Source of the DNA: Leptodactylus fallax
Lineage: Eukaryota; Chordata; Amphibia; Anura; Leptodactylidae
Assembly: GCA_947044405.1 (NCBI GenBank)
Contig: CAMRHE010000357.1
Location: 977,501 to 1,041,500 of the forward strand
Length of the DNA: 64,000 nt
Reading direction: 5' to 3'
Part shown: piece after piece, positions 1 through 13,095 of the stretch
Layout of the letters: every line of letters begins with the position of its first letter
How positions within the stretch are numbered: position 1 is the stretch's first letter
Notes under the pieces: generated by a model
Database searches by the model: none
Told to the model about the DNA's origin: nothing
Seen by the model: only the letters and a program-made list of their open reading frames with translations
Program-made: the position numbers and the translations under genes

Positions 1-476
1 CCCCTTTCGCCGTTGCGGTGACTCCCCTCTTGGTCTTCTTTCTTCTCAGTTTTCGCTGGCAGCGAATTCTCGCGACTGCGCATGCTCAATCGGCTCTGCC
101 ACGCTCTTGTGACAGACCACCGTGGTGCTCATTTACATACTTGAAGAAACAAATTATCTTGGAATCGGCTGGGAGAAGAAATACAAGGAAAGGTAGGAGA
201 AGAATGGCCTTTTTAAAGGCCATTCCAACATGCCATTAGCTTAAAAGTGTTTTTTCCATTGATAGACTCCCTTTAAATAATAGAAGATTTATTCAGATTA
301 GCACAGGCTGCACAAGACTGTTCATTGGGTATACAACAAATAAGTCTCTTAAATCTTAAGATTTCTTGAATTCAAGTTGGTTGACCCTCGTGAATGGCAG
401 GCTATGACACTAACCAATTTGCCTATTCTCTGATAAAGCCAAATTCCCATTCACAAAAGATATGAAAAAGTAAGAC
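1..476. other. Unannotated stretch, no gene recognised
   Basis: I see no conserved coding signal, RNA gene or clear repeat boundary here. The short open frames have no recognisable domain. Confidence 0.5.
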
Positions 477-479
477 TTA

Positions 480-686
480 CGCTAGGTTCACACTAGCGTT
501 TGGCTTTCCATTCCTCGGGTCTGCTTGGGGACCCGAGAAACTGAAACCAAATCCGCTTAAAAAGTGGTTACCCGCGGAAACCCGCAGACCCCATAGACTA
601 TAATGGGGTCCGATGGGTTTACATTTTCAAGCATATTCGGGGATGGAATCCCCGAACGGTGAGCAGGCTTAGATGTGAACCTAGCC
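480..686. repeat. Short palindromic-ended MITE, PIF/Harbinger-like
   Basis: The left end reads cgctaggttcaca and the right end reads tgtgaacctagcc, a near-perfect terminal inverted repeat. The element is flanked on both sides by TTA (477-479 and 687-689), the 3-bp target duplication typical of PIF/Harbinger elements. It has no coding capacity. The superfamily assignment rests only on the duplication size and sequence. Confidence 0.6.
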
Positions 687-803
687 TTAACCATTATTAA
701 ACAACAATATATATAAAAGTGAGCATGTTAAAATTTAAAGCATTGTGCTGTCAGTCAAAGATTTCATAGTAGCCACAATGAGATATAACTTACGAGCCAT
801 ATA

Positions 804-2406
<1,603 letters not shown>

Positions 2407-2479
2407 TACAAAGGAGTACTACGGTATTACAACCACAGGCATCTGTAAGAGCAGCAAGTATATTTTTTGGTGGCATTAA

Positions 2480-4340
2480 ATTTATCTTTTGACCCCACAG
2501 CCGTTTGACAGATTTTATTAAGATTGGGATGTATAAATTAAAAATTACTAAAATGTCACTTTATCACCACAGTTTTCATTTTCACAAAGGGTTAAAGGAG
2601 AAAAAGCACCCCACAGGTTGTTAAAAAATTGATCCTGAACACAGCAATGTCCCATATGTGGTCATAATCTGCTGTATGGGTACATGGTGGGGCTTGGAAT
2701 GGAAAGAGCACTACTTGGCTTTTGGAGGGCAGAATTTGCTGGAATAGTTTTCAGGTGCCATATCGCATTATCAGAGATCCTAAAGTACCACTATGGAATA
2801 CAATGGAAACCCCCAAAAGTGACCCTATTTTGAAAACTATACCCCTCACAGAACATATCAAGGGGTATAGTGAGCATTTTGACCCTACATCTGTTTCACA
2901 GATTTTATTAACATTTGGACGTGAAAATGAAAAATTACTTTTTTTTTCAATAAACCGTCAATTTAGCCCCAAATTTTTTTATTTTCACAAGAGGATATAA
3001 AGGAGAAAAAGCTCCCCAAAGTTTGTTACACAATTTCTCCTGAACACAGCAATACCCCATATGTGGTTGTAAACTGCTGTATGGGTACATGGTGGGGCTT
3101 GGAATGGAAAGAGCGCTATTTGGCTTTTGGAGGGCAGATTTTGCTGGAATAGTTTTCAGGTGCCATGTCGCATTTGCAGAGCCCCTAAAGTACCACTACA
3201 ATGGAAATCCCTCAAAAGTGACCCCATTTTAGAAACTATACCCCTCTAGAATTTCTCAAGCGGTATTATCATTTTGAGCCTAAGAGTGGTTCCCAAAAAT
3301 TAATATACAAAGTGAAAATTGAAATTTTTTTAAAAAATGTGCAATTGTGCTCAATGTGTTGTGCCCACTTAGTGTCATCAGAGACACACACTCCTAAAAC
3401 TATTAAGTGGGCTATCCCAGGGACAAAAAAGTTATATATATGGATGTAAACTGTTGCTTGGGCACACAGCAGGGCTCAGAAGTGAAGGAGAACTGCACTT
3501 TTTAGCTTTTGGAGTATAGATTTAGAGGGACTTTCTGGATGCCATGTATTTTTTGCAGAGCCCTGGAGGTCCTAGTAAACTGGAATTCCCCAAGATGTGA
3601 CCCCATTTTGTAGGGGCAATTCTAGGGTTTCTGCAAATGTGAAATTGCATCCAAAAACCAACAAATTTTTCAGAGATACAGTACACCATTTCAGTGCCTG
3701 ATATGTTGTGCCCAGCTTGTGTCAGCAGAAACACACACTCCAAAAACCGTTAAGCGGATACCCTGGGCCCAACAGCTTTTGGACCGTTAGTCTCCTGGAA
3801 AAAATGCCATTTTCACCTTTCACCATCAGCTGCGTATTCATTTATGAATAATAAATTAATGCAGAGGGTTAAAAATGCTCACTGCTCACTGTGCCCTGGA
3901 TAAAATCCTTCAGGGGTGTAGTTTCCAAAATGGGGTCACATGTTAGGGGATTCCACTTTACTGGTGTTTCAGCTGCTCTGCAAAAGTGTCATAACGTCCA
4001 AAAAAACAAATCATCTAAGTCTGTGCTACAAAAACTGGCGCTCCTTCCATTCTGTGCCCGGGCTGTGCTCAAACAGCAGCTTATAGCCACATATGACATT
4101 AAGTACATTATCCTGGGTACAACAGTGTCATATATTTGGGCATAAACTGCAGTTTGCTTACACAACAGGGCCCAGATGTGAAGGAGCGCTATATGGCTTT
4201 TGGAGTGCAGATTTAGATGTTTGGTATCTGGACGCCATGTCATGTTTGCAAAGCCTCTAAAGTATCAGAAAAGTGGAGTCCCCTAGGAGGTAAATTCTTT
4301 GAGGGGTCATCAAGGGTGTAGTGAGCATTAGTATCCCAGA
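2480..4340. repeat. Palindromic array of degenerate ~340-400 bp monomers, array 1
   Basis: Related blocks recur, each with a 'ggggcttggaatggaaagag'-type segment, a 'cttttggagggcag' segment and a 'gaccccattttgaaaacta' segment. They begin near 2640, 3043 and 3415. After a hairpin core at 3740-3782 the blocks continue in the opposite orientation to about 4340. The open frames inside are not conserved between blocks, so I do not read them as genes. The pattern resembles dispersed repeats I associate with frog genomes, but I cannot give a family name. The left boundary is uncertain. Confidence 0.7.
3740..3782. repeat. Hairpin core of palindromic array 1
   Basis: The arms ccaaaaaccgtt and aacagcttttgg are reverse complements at 10 of 12 positions. 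They mark the point where the surrounding monomers switch orientation. A matching core occurs at 5950-5992 in the second array. Confidence 0.65.
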
Positions 4341-4718
4341 CGTGAATACACAGCGGATGGGGAAAAGTGAATACGTAAGCTCTAAATTTGGGGTGTACCC
4401 TAATATACACTCACACAGCTTATACATTCCCTTCCTGATGCAGCCAATTGTGTTCTAATGATTTGGTAATTTTTCTTTACCTTGTACAAGCTATATTTTT
4501 ATTATTTTTCTGGTAATGTAGCCATATGAGGGCTTGTTTTTTGCGATATGAGATTAATTTTGTAATGACACCATTTTTGGGTTCCTATAACTTATTGACT
4601 AAATTTTATTATCTCTTTCTTGGGTGGATTAAAAAATATATATTTTTCTGCAAAGCGTACAGCATAAGTAACATGTTACTTTTATTCTGTGGGTTGGTAC
4701 AATTACGGCAATAACCAA
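4341..4718. repeat. Flank of array 1, interior-type sequence of a frog repeat
   Basis: The stretch includes 'gagggcttgttttttgcgat' and a 'ttggtacaattacggcaata' segment. Similar sequence recurs near 24790-24830 next to the TTAA element at 22982-25248, and near 8760. It is probably the right-hand part of the element that holds array 1. No coding signal is seen. Confidence 0.45.
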
Positions 4719-5619
4719 TTAACCCCTTAACGACCTTGGACGTACTATTACGTCCTGGGCGCTAGGTACTTCGCACACCAGGGCGTAATACTACGCCCGA
4801 GGCTGGCCAGCCGCACGCTCACTATCTGAAAAGGCAGCATCGGAACCGGGTGTTAGCTGTAACTGACAACTAACAACCTGCTCCATAACCTCCTGTCAGA
4901 ACTGAGTTCCGATCGGAGGTTTTAACTCCTTGGATGCCGCGGTCAAACATGACCGCAGCATCCAAGGGGTTCTGCCATTTTGCCACCCCCCCCCCCGGCA
5001 CCAACGCGGTGAGATCGGGGGGTGCCGATATCTATAATCTGCAGCCCGGGGTCTGCCCAGTGACCCCAGGCTGCCTGAAGACACCACTACCTGGTTGATC
5101 AAGCCGAGACCTCCGGAAGTCAGTGCTATGCATCTCCATAGCGCTGACTTCCTGTATAGACTGTAAGACACATGTATGCTTGTGTCTTGCAGTTTATAGT
5201 ACTGAGCCAGCGATCAAAGCATATCTGGCTCAGGTGTCCTAATGGGACACATGAAAAAGTAAAAAAAAGTGAAAAAAAAAAAAAAGTATGTGAAAAAAAT
5301 TAATAAAAGAATAAAGCCCCAAAAATTCCCTTTTCCTATATAAAATGAATTATATAAAAAAATAAACCTAAAAATTAATAAAAACAATACATATTTGGTA
5401 TCGCTGTGTCCGTAACAACCTGTACAATAAAACTGAGATAATATTTAACATACACGTTGAACGTCGGGGGAAAAAAATGGGAAAAAAAACACCAGAAGTA
5501 ATGATTTTTCGCCATCTCACCTTACAAAATATGCCATAAAAAGTGATCAAAAAGTCATATGTGCCCCAAAACTGTACCAATAAAAAGCACAGATTGTCCT
5601 GTAAAAAATAAGCCCTAAA

Positions 5620-7620
5620 CCAACTCTGTAAAGAAGGGAAGAAGCGCTATTTGGTTTTTTGGAGCACAGACTTGGACGGTTTGGTTTTTGGGCACCATGA
5701 CACCTTTGCAGAGCTGAAATGCCAGTACAGTGGAATCCCCTGACATGTCACCCCATTTTGGAAACTACACCCCTGAAGGAATTAATCCAGGGGTACAGTG
5801 AGCATTTTTAACCCCCAAGTGTTGCTAAAATGTATTATCCATAAATGAATATGCAGCTGATGGTGAAAGGTGAAAATGACAATTTTTCCAGGAATACATC
5901 ATTTCAGTGCGTAATATGTTGTGCCCGGCTTGTATCAGAGATGAATGCTCCAAAAGCTGTTGTGCCCGGGATCCCCGCTCAACAGTTTTTGGAGTGTGTG
6001 TCTGTGCAGACATAAGCTGGGCACAACATATTGGGCACTGAAATGTTGTATCTATGGAAAAATTTCATTTTTAACTTTTCATTATCAGCTGCGTATTCAT
6101 TTCTGGAAATTAAAAGAATGCAACACTTAAGGGTTAATAATGCTCGCTACCCCACTTGATACATCCCTTGAAGGGTATAGTTTCCAAAATGGGGTGACAT
6201 GTCTGCAGATTCCACTTTACTGGCAATTCATGGGCTCTGCAAAAGTGGCATGGTGTCCAAAAAGCAAACTGTGCTCCAAAAACCAAAATAGTGCTCCTTC
6301 CATTCTGTGCCCAAACTGTAGTTAAAACCCACATATGGCGTTGTTAAGTATGTTGTCCTGGGTACACCAGTGTCATACATGTGGGCATAAACTGCCATTT
6401 GGGCACACAGCAGGGCGCAGATGTGAAGGAGTGCTTTGTGCTTTTGGAGCGCATATTTAGATTGTTGTTTTTTCGACGTCATGTCACATTTGCAGAGACC
6501 CTAAAATTGCCCCTACAAAATGGGGGTCACTTCTTGGGGAATTCCAATTTACTGGAACCTCCAGAGCTCTGCAAAAATAACATGGCGACCAGAAAGTCCC
6601 TCTAAATCTATACTCCAAAAGCTAAAAAAAACACAGTGCTCCTTCCCTTCTGAGCCCTGCTGTGTGCCCAAGCAGCAGTTTACACCCTCATATTTAATTT
6701 TTTTGTTCCCGGGATAGTCCACTTAATAGTTTTAGGAGTTCATGTCTCTAATGCCACAAAGTGGCCGCAACGTACAGTATTAGGCACTGAAATTGGATAT
6801 TTCTTTAAAAACTTTAATTTTCACTTTGTACATTAATTTTTGGGAAGCATTTTTAGGCTCAAAATGATAATACCCCTTGATACATTCCTTGAATGGTGTA
6901 GTTTCTGAAATGGGGTTACTTTTGAGAGGTTTCCATTGTATTGGTACTTTAGGGACTCTGCAAATGCGACATGACACCTGAAGACTATTCCAGCCACATC
7001 TGCCCTCCAAAAGCCAAATAGCGCTCTTTCCATTCTGAGCCACACCATGTACCCATACAGCAGATTATGACCACATATGGGGTATTACCGTGTTCAGGAG
7101 CAATTATTTTGCAAACTGTAGGGTGCTTTTTCTCCTTTAACCCCTTGTGAAAATTAAAACTTTGGGGATAAAGAGACATTTTAGTAATTTTTCATTTATA
7201 CATCCCAGTGTTAGTAAAATCTGTGAAACGGCTGTAAGGTCAAAATGTGTAGTTTCCAAAATGGGGTAACTTTTTGGGGGTTTCCTTTGTATTGGTACTT
7301 TAGCGGCTCTGCAAATGAAACATGGCACCTGAAAACTATTCCAGTAAAATCTGCTTTTCAGATGCCAAGTGTCGCTCCTTTCTTTTCATGCGCTGCAAAA
7401 CATCAGTTTACACCCACATGTTGGGTATTTCCGTGCTCGGGAGAAATTGCATAACAAACTGTGAGATGCATTTTCTCCTTTAACCCTTTGTGAATGTGTT
7501 AATTTTAGGGCTAAATTAAGGAATTAGTGGAAAAAAACTAAATGTCTAAATTTCACCTCCATATTGTTTTAATTCCAGTGAAATGCTTAGAGGGTTAACA
7601 AACTTCCCAAATATTTTGAA
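5620..7620. repeat. Palindromic array of degenerate monomers, array 2
   Basis: One monomer lies left of the hairpin core and about four lie right of it in reversed orientation. Recurring segments include 'gtttccaaaatggggt', a 'ctctgcaaa(t)g' segment and a 'ccaaaagcca' segment. The same segments appear in reverse complement in array 1. The short frames through it are shadows of the repeat and differ between monomers. Confidence 0.68.
5950..5992. repeat. Hairpin core of palindromic array 2
   Basis: The arms ccaaaagctgtt and aacagtttttgg are complementary at 11 of 12 positions around a 19-base loop. Flanking monomers are inverted relative to one another on either side. The core matches the one at 3740-3782. 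Confidence 0.65.
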
Positions 7621-8769
7621 TTATTTGAGGGGTGCAGTTTTGAAAATGGGGTGATTTATGGGGGTTTCTAATATATAGGCCTTTATAATCCTCTTCAGAA
7701 CTGAATTCACTGACTCATCAAAGATAAACTATCTTCTCTTCAATCAAACAATTCACGGACGTCCATTATTTGGAGATATAAATGCTTAAAACTTCACTTT
7801 TAATAATGTCCACTAAAAAATGAATAACCCAACCCTATCAGGGTAAATAGTAATAAAATCCACTAATGCCATCACAAGCGAGCAGAACCATCAATAACTA
7901 TACAATAATTATGCAGTACCCATAGATCATTCTATATCCCTATATTAGAGCCTCATTCTCCTAAATAGGCAATCTCCTAAATGTTAGCAAATAGATCTCT
8001 GGAATCTAGCTGAACTGCCTAAAAATTATATCCAGCCATGCTGCAGGTTGAATCAATTAGCCAAGATGTTATCTCAGATGAAAAAATGCTTAGAAACCAG
8101 CACTCCTCATATATCCTGAGACTACTGGCCTATTGCCACGCCAACAGGACTCAGAGGGACTAGGTCTCCAACCCCAGAACTGAAATGATCCCTAAAAAAT
8201 TAGTTTGGGAAATTTTCTTGTAAATCTGTAAAATTGCAGTTACAATTGTAAGCCTTCTAACATACAAAATAAATTACAGGACGATTAAAAGATGATGCCG
8301 ATATATAGCAGAGATATGGTAGATAATATGTATTAATGTATTTGGGTGATATGACTATCTGTCTGAAAAGCAGAGCATTTCACATTTTGAAAATTGCGAT
8401 TTTTTTTCAAAATTTCCATCAAATTTCCTATTTTTTTTATAAATAAATACAAAAATATTCATTAGTGTTTACCACTAACATGAAGTACAATGTGTCACGA
8501 AAAAACAATCTCAAAATCACTTGTGTAAGTTAAGACGTCTCAAAGTTATTGCCATATAAAGTGACACGTCAGTTTTGAAAAACGAGGCCTGGTCCTTAAC
8601 GCACTTTTGGGCTGGGTCCTTAAGGGGTTAATATTGTTTTTTAATTTGTTACTAATTTTGCAGAACAAAAACCCATTTGGGGAATAAATCAATTATTTTT
8701 GTATCTCCAACTTCTGAGATGCGTAACATTTTTATTTTTTGGTTGCAGGAGTTGGTTGAGGGCTTATTT

Positions 8770-9585
8770 TTTGCAGGTCAACCATCTCCATCTGACTCCT
8801 CAAACATTTAATCTCAACACAATGAAACAAAAAAGAACCATTCAATAATCGTCACTATACCACCACACCTGAGATGAGAGAAATTACTTCCTCAACCTCT
8901 CTTAAAAATGGGGGAATAGCCATACAAGTCAAAAGTTAAGTGATGTTCCACTCTCTCACACTTGGGACATTGTCTTTTATGTCCTTGATGTGTCTTACTA
9001 AAGGAATGTTAAAGTCATAATACAAATTATTTACTATATAAAAATGCATCTCCCACCATTTTATAATTTTTCTACTGTTTTATTTCTTTTTTGTATCCTA
9101 TCCCAAAATCTATGATTATGAGAGCTGAATCCCCATTTCTTTTCTCCAACCCTCCCCAGATTTATATTCTTCCTTAATTAACTCATATTTTTTTAAAATC
9201 TTCCATAAATTCCTACCAAAGAAGTTTCACATCCAACCAATGATTCAAACAGCAGAATTTTCCCAAATTGATTAATTCTGTCTTTCCTCTCCACAAAAAA
9301 CTTACTGAGTTATCTATACACAAAATACTGCCTCATTTCAACCCCAGTTAATTCTCTTATTTTGCCTGTATGGTGAAAAAGATCTTTTACATAAATTAAG
9401 CCTTTATGTGCCCAATCATCAAGAATTTTTGGAAATACTTCAAAGGCTATACCTGGATGCTCCCTAATCTTTAAATCCCCCAAAACATTTTTCTCACTAA
9501 ATTAGTATCTTTGGAATCAGCATACAAAATGCCGACCAATTAATAGGGTTATACTAATCAGTAGAGTAAGTACTGGGGAAGCAGC
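8770..9585 (-). pseudogene. L1-type LINE fragment, ORF2 C-terminal and 3' part
   Basis: This A/T-rich stretch continues, on the minus strand, the L1 fragment at 10366-11640. The two are separated by the minisatellite-bearing element. Near 8940-8990 the minus strand reads a cysteine-containing CPKCERVEHH-like segment, in the position of the LINE ORF2 C-terminal cysteine motif. Everything is heavily decayed with many stops. The identity is inferred mostly from continuity with the better-preserved half. Confidence 0.45.
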
Positions 9586-9589
9586 CATA

Positions 9590-10365
9590 GCAGCTGTCAC
9601 AGGGCCTGGGACTTTAGTGGGCCCGGTGGGCCCCTGATGTTTTTTTTTTTTTTTTTTAAATAGGCTGTTACTGGCTGGAGTAACACCAGCAGGTAACGGA
9701 CCCTTTTTACTTACCGATTCCCGCTCCTGCTCACGACCGCCTCTGCTTCCCCTTCTGCGTCCCATATCATGTCAGAAGCAGGTGCGGATGTTAGGAGGAG
9801 TGGGGATCAGTAAGTGAGGCCGCGAGCCCACGGCAAGAGCATTTGTTGGACGAATCCCAATAAATACTGCTATTATTATACTCTGGGGTCTTTTTAGACC
9901 CCAGAGTATAATGATTGGAGGCCCAGGGAAGGTGAGAAAACATTAAAAAAAGTGTTACTCACCTCTCCTGCTCTCTGGCGTGACTTCCTGCAATCTTCTG
10001 GCCTTTTTAGTGACGTCACATGGCCCAGGCCGGGGTCATTATGTGTCGCGACACCAATCTGGCCCAAAGACCCCAGAGTATAATAGTTTGTGGGTGGTCC
10101 ACTATGGGACATACTACGGTGTGCAGGGACCACTATGGGGCATAATACTGTGTGGAGGGGCCACTATGGTACATTATACTGTGTGCAGCGGCCACTGTGG
10201 GACATTATACTATCTGGAGGACACTTTGGGACATTATAGTGTATGTAAATGGGGTGTCATACTGTTTGGAGGCCAGGAAAAAAGGCACTATGCTGTGGGG
10301 GGGGGGGGCAAGCCATAAGTTTGCTGGGAGGCCCAGTATTTGCTAGTTACGCTCCTGATAATAAT
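9590..10365. mobile_element. Non-autonomous element with internal 31-bp minisatellite, copy 1
   Basis: The element contains a 'gtgggcccggtgggcccctg' segment followed by a T-run, and a hairpin around 'ggggtctttttagacccc' (9887-9904). It ends with a 31-bp tandem array and a terminus resembling 'gttacgctcctg'. The order of parts is shared with 21806-22790, which defines a family. It sits inside an L1 fragment and splits it. No transposase is visible and the exact ends are uncertain. Confidence 0.55.
10097..10275. repeat. 31-bp minisatellite (about 5-6 degenerate units)
   Basis: Units start with 'ccactatggg'-like sequence at about 10099, 10130, 10161 and 10192, a regular 31-bp step, each followed by a 'cataatactgtgtg'-type segment. 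Later units are more diverged. The same unit recurs at 22656-22779. Confidence 0.75.
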
Positions 10366-11640
10366 TCTTCCTCTAAATATTTGTTTACAAATTTATCCTG
10401 ACCATTTATTCTGACGATTTGTTTACAAATTTATCCTGACCATATATCCAATCCAGAAAACACCTAGTAAGGCATACAAGACTATATTTTCCAATCCTAA
10501 TCATAAACCTTTTAAGGTCCATATGCGCCCTTTTTTCCCTCCAAATAAACTTTAGAAATAATCCCTGTAAATAAAAGGCATCTTTCATTCTTAATAACAA
10601 AGGGAGTGTCTGCAAACGGAATAACAAACGAGTAAAACTTTTTTATCTGAACTTTCTCAAATAAGGAAGTAGGTAAATCTTTCCATCTATGCAGCTCTTT
10701 TTTGATCTTTTCAATCAGCTAGCGAATATTATATTCACGCATTTCATATTTAAAGTGAGCAATAATAATTCCTTAATAAATTCCCTAAATTTATGATCTG
10801 TAATTCTTATACCTAATTTATTGGTCCAACTTCTTTTTCCTGCTCTGAATAAGAAAAAAAAAAAAAATCACTTTAATCACTTTTCGACCTATTTATCTTA
10901 CACTATGAACATACTCTGAAGTCTTCTCATGTTTCAAACAATACTGCTAAGGAATACCCCGGATCCAATGAGAAAAACAATAAATCATCTGCAAACAGAC
11001 TCAATTTGACCTCCTGGGAATTTATCTTGATTGCTCTTATGTGCCAATGACTCATTGTAAACAGAGAGAGATTTTCTATTGAAATATTAAATAATAAATA
11101 AGGGGGACAAGGGAGGTACCTGTCTTTTTCCCCTTCCTAAACTTATAACCAAAACTTGTCCTTCTGTAACTACTTGTGACCTTGGCTATCTGTATAACAA
11201 TTTAAAAAAACCTACAAAACAGCCCTCGAAGCGCATGTTTCTTAACCCTACAAACAGCCAAGACCACTGCACCTGATTAAAAGCTTTTTCAGTATCAATT
11301 ATAAGAGCCACAGTATATCCTATTTGATCTGATTTCATATTAACCCAATCCATTACTACCAGAACCCTCCAAAGTCCTTAGAGATAAAACGAGGCATTAC
11401 TTCGGCCCATCTATCAGCTGTTTATTTAATATCCTGATTTATCAAAGATATTGGGCTATAGGACCCTGGCGACAATGGATCTTTCTTCTTTTTTAAAAAG
11501 GCTTTAATGAATTCTGTTTCACTAGAGGGTATATTCCACTTCCCATCCATAATATCAGTGCTTTTATCATTTCTTCCTTTTCAGATTAATATTGTATTGA
11601 TTATAAGCCATTCTATAATTCTCACTTGAGTGCCTATACC
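10366..11640 (-). pseudogene. L1-type LINE ORF2 fragment (reverse transcriptase), decayed
   Basis: Reading the minus strand from 11640 downward gives recognisable reverse transcriptase blocks. SPGSYSPISLINQDIK (about 11420-11480) is followed by ALIIDTEKAFNQVQW (about 11265-11310). The FADDLLFF active-site block has its FADD codons at 10984-10995, followed by a C-terminal segment with LQTLPLLL and FIWREKRAH (10406-10627). These are the order and motifs of L1-clade ORF2. Stops and frameshifts are spread throughout. A direct duplication of about 27 bp (10378-10404 and 10417-10443) lies at the edge next to the inserted element. Confidence 0.8.
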
Positions 11641-12814
11641 TCTCTTTCATGTTTTTTGCAATCCTTTATTATAGGCCATTATATGACCCCATGACAACTA
11701 CTTTAGCAGTTTCTCAGAATAATACCTGGTGTAGGGAACAGCTCACACGGTGGGGGTCATCAATGACAGAGTTTACACAGTCAGTTTTCAAACTCCAATG
11801 GTGCTTTTATTTAGAAGTTCCAGCACAAAAACAAAACACTGTGCAAACAAAAGAAAAACCTAAACCTGTCCGGCTCTAGCTATACAGAAGCATGCCTCAC
11901 TAACCTAGTGCAGGCTCAAATACGTATCAGCAAGCAGACTGTATATAACATCCACTCCAGGCAGAGGCGTAGCTAGGGGTTCAGCACAGGGGGGCGAACA
12001 TGTCCAAGTGGGCCCCCAACTTGGACATGTTCGTATACCGATACTATGAGTATACGGTGAGCGTATAGTGGGATATAGCAGCTCTACACAGGGCTCTGCA
12101 GACAATTTAGGTGAATACAAGGCAGTAACATTTAGTGACTTACAGGTGACTAATGACTAATCGTTCACATTCCCCGTCTCTTTCATCTGGACGGCCATGA
12201 CCAGTTCTTCCAGTCTCTGTAAAGTTTGCAACACAGACATCTTTGGCTCCTCATTTTCCCAGACACCCGACCCACATTGTCCTCACCTATACAAAGCCCC
12301 CATCCTGCTGCTACCCCCAATTATAAAATATATAATATACCCCCCCATAATCAATAATATTCCTAAATGCATCTTTATATTAATAACTTCCCTGTGCACC
12401 CCCTTTAAATAGTGCCCCTTATTAAAAATGCCCCAGGTGTTTCCTAATTGAAAAGGGGGAAAAAAAAAAACAAGGGGAAAAAAAATTATTGGGGTTCCAA
12501 TACCTGGAACCCCCAGGATCAGCTGTTTGAATGAACCGTGGTACCTGTGTAAGCGCCGTGACCCCTTCTCTGTTTACACAGTGTCATTCTTTTCATAGCG
12601 GCCATGTAATGTAAATACAACCTCATCCTATACACATCTATGTGACAAGACTGGAATTACATCACACGGTCACTATAAACAGACAGCGTATGATATAAAC
12701 AGGCGCCATAGCCCCCTCATACAGCTGATCAGTGGGGAATCACTTATCTCTTATTGATGTTTTATTCTGAGGATAGACCATCAATAAAAATGAGCTGGAA
12801 AATGCTTTAAGACT
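11641..12814. other. Intergenic stretch with repeat debris
   Basis: I recognise no gene. At 11957-11975 'aggcgtagctaggggt' resembles the terminus of a dispersed element, and a perfect hairpin follows at 11995-12033. The rest contains C-rich and A-rich low-complexity patches near 12340 and 12460. Confidence 0.4.
11995..12033. repeat. Perfect 15-bp inverted repeat (hairpin)
   Basis: The arm cgaacatgtccaagt (11995-12009) is exactly reverse-complemented at 12019-12033, with a 9-base G/C-rich loop. It is likely part of a short element starting near 11957. No terminator or RNA-gene role can be supported. Confidence 0.6.
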
Positions 12815-13095
12815 AAGGTCCCACATGGCGCCCGGCAGCAAAAAACAGCTGCGGGAAAAACCGCGGTGGCGACGCATCGCGGTTCTTCCTGCAGCACTTT
12901 GCACAGAAAGTTCACAGAGGTTTCCTCTGTGGACTTTCTGCTTCAATTTTATCTATAGGGAAACTGCTGACGTTTCCATAGGTATAATTGACATGCTGCG
13001 ATTTCCAAAACTGCGACTGTTTTGGAAATCGCAGCGTATCCGCTGTGTGTATTTAACTGCAAAGTCAGGATGGAATGGGGCCCCATGTGGCGAAA
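12815..13095. repeat. MITE, family shared with 25328-25630
   Basis: The ends 'gtcccacatggcg' and 'ggccccatgtggcg' form inverted repeats. Interior segments such as 'cctctg(t)ggactttctg', 'cctataggg' and 'aattgacatgctgc' recur in reverse orientation at 25328-25630. There is no coding capacity and the superfamily is undetermined. Confidence 0.6.

Larger units (their letters stand above)
4719..8631. mobile_element. TTAA-bounded non-autonomous element holding palindromic array 2
   Basis: The left end reads ttaaccccttaacgacc and the right end, read on the other strand, ttaaccccttaaggaccc, so the termini are inverted repeats starting at a TTAA. TTAA target duplication is characteristic of piggyBac and Kolobok elements. 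No transposase is visible, so the superfamily stays open. The interior holds an A-rich segment (about 5250-5620), monomers converging on a hairpin core at 5950-5992, and inverted monomers to about 7620. It could be a composite of more than one insertion. Confidence 0.55.
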
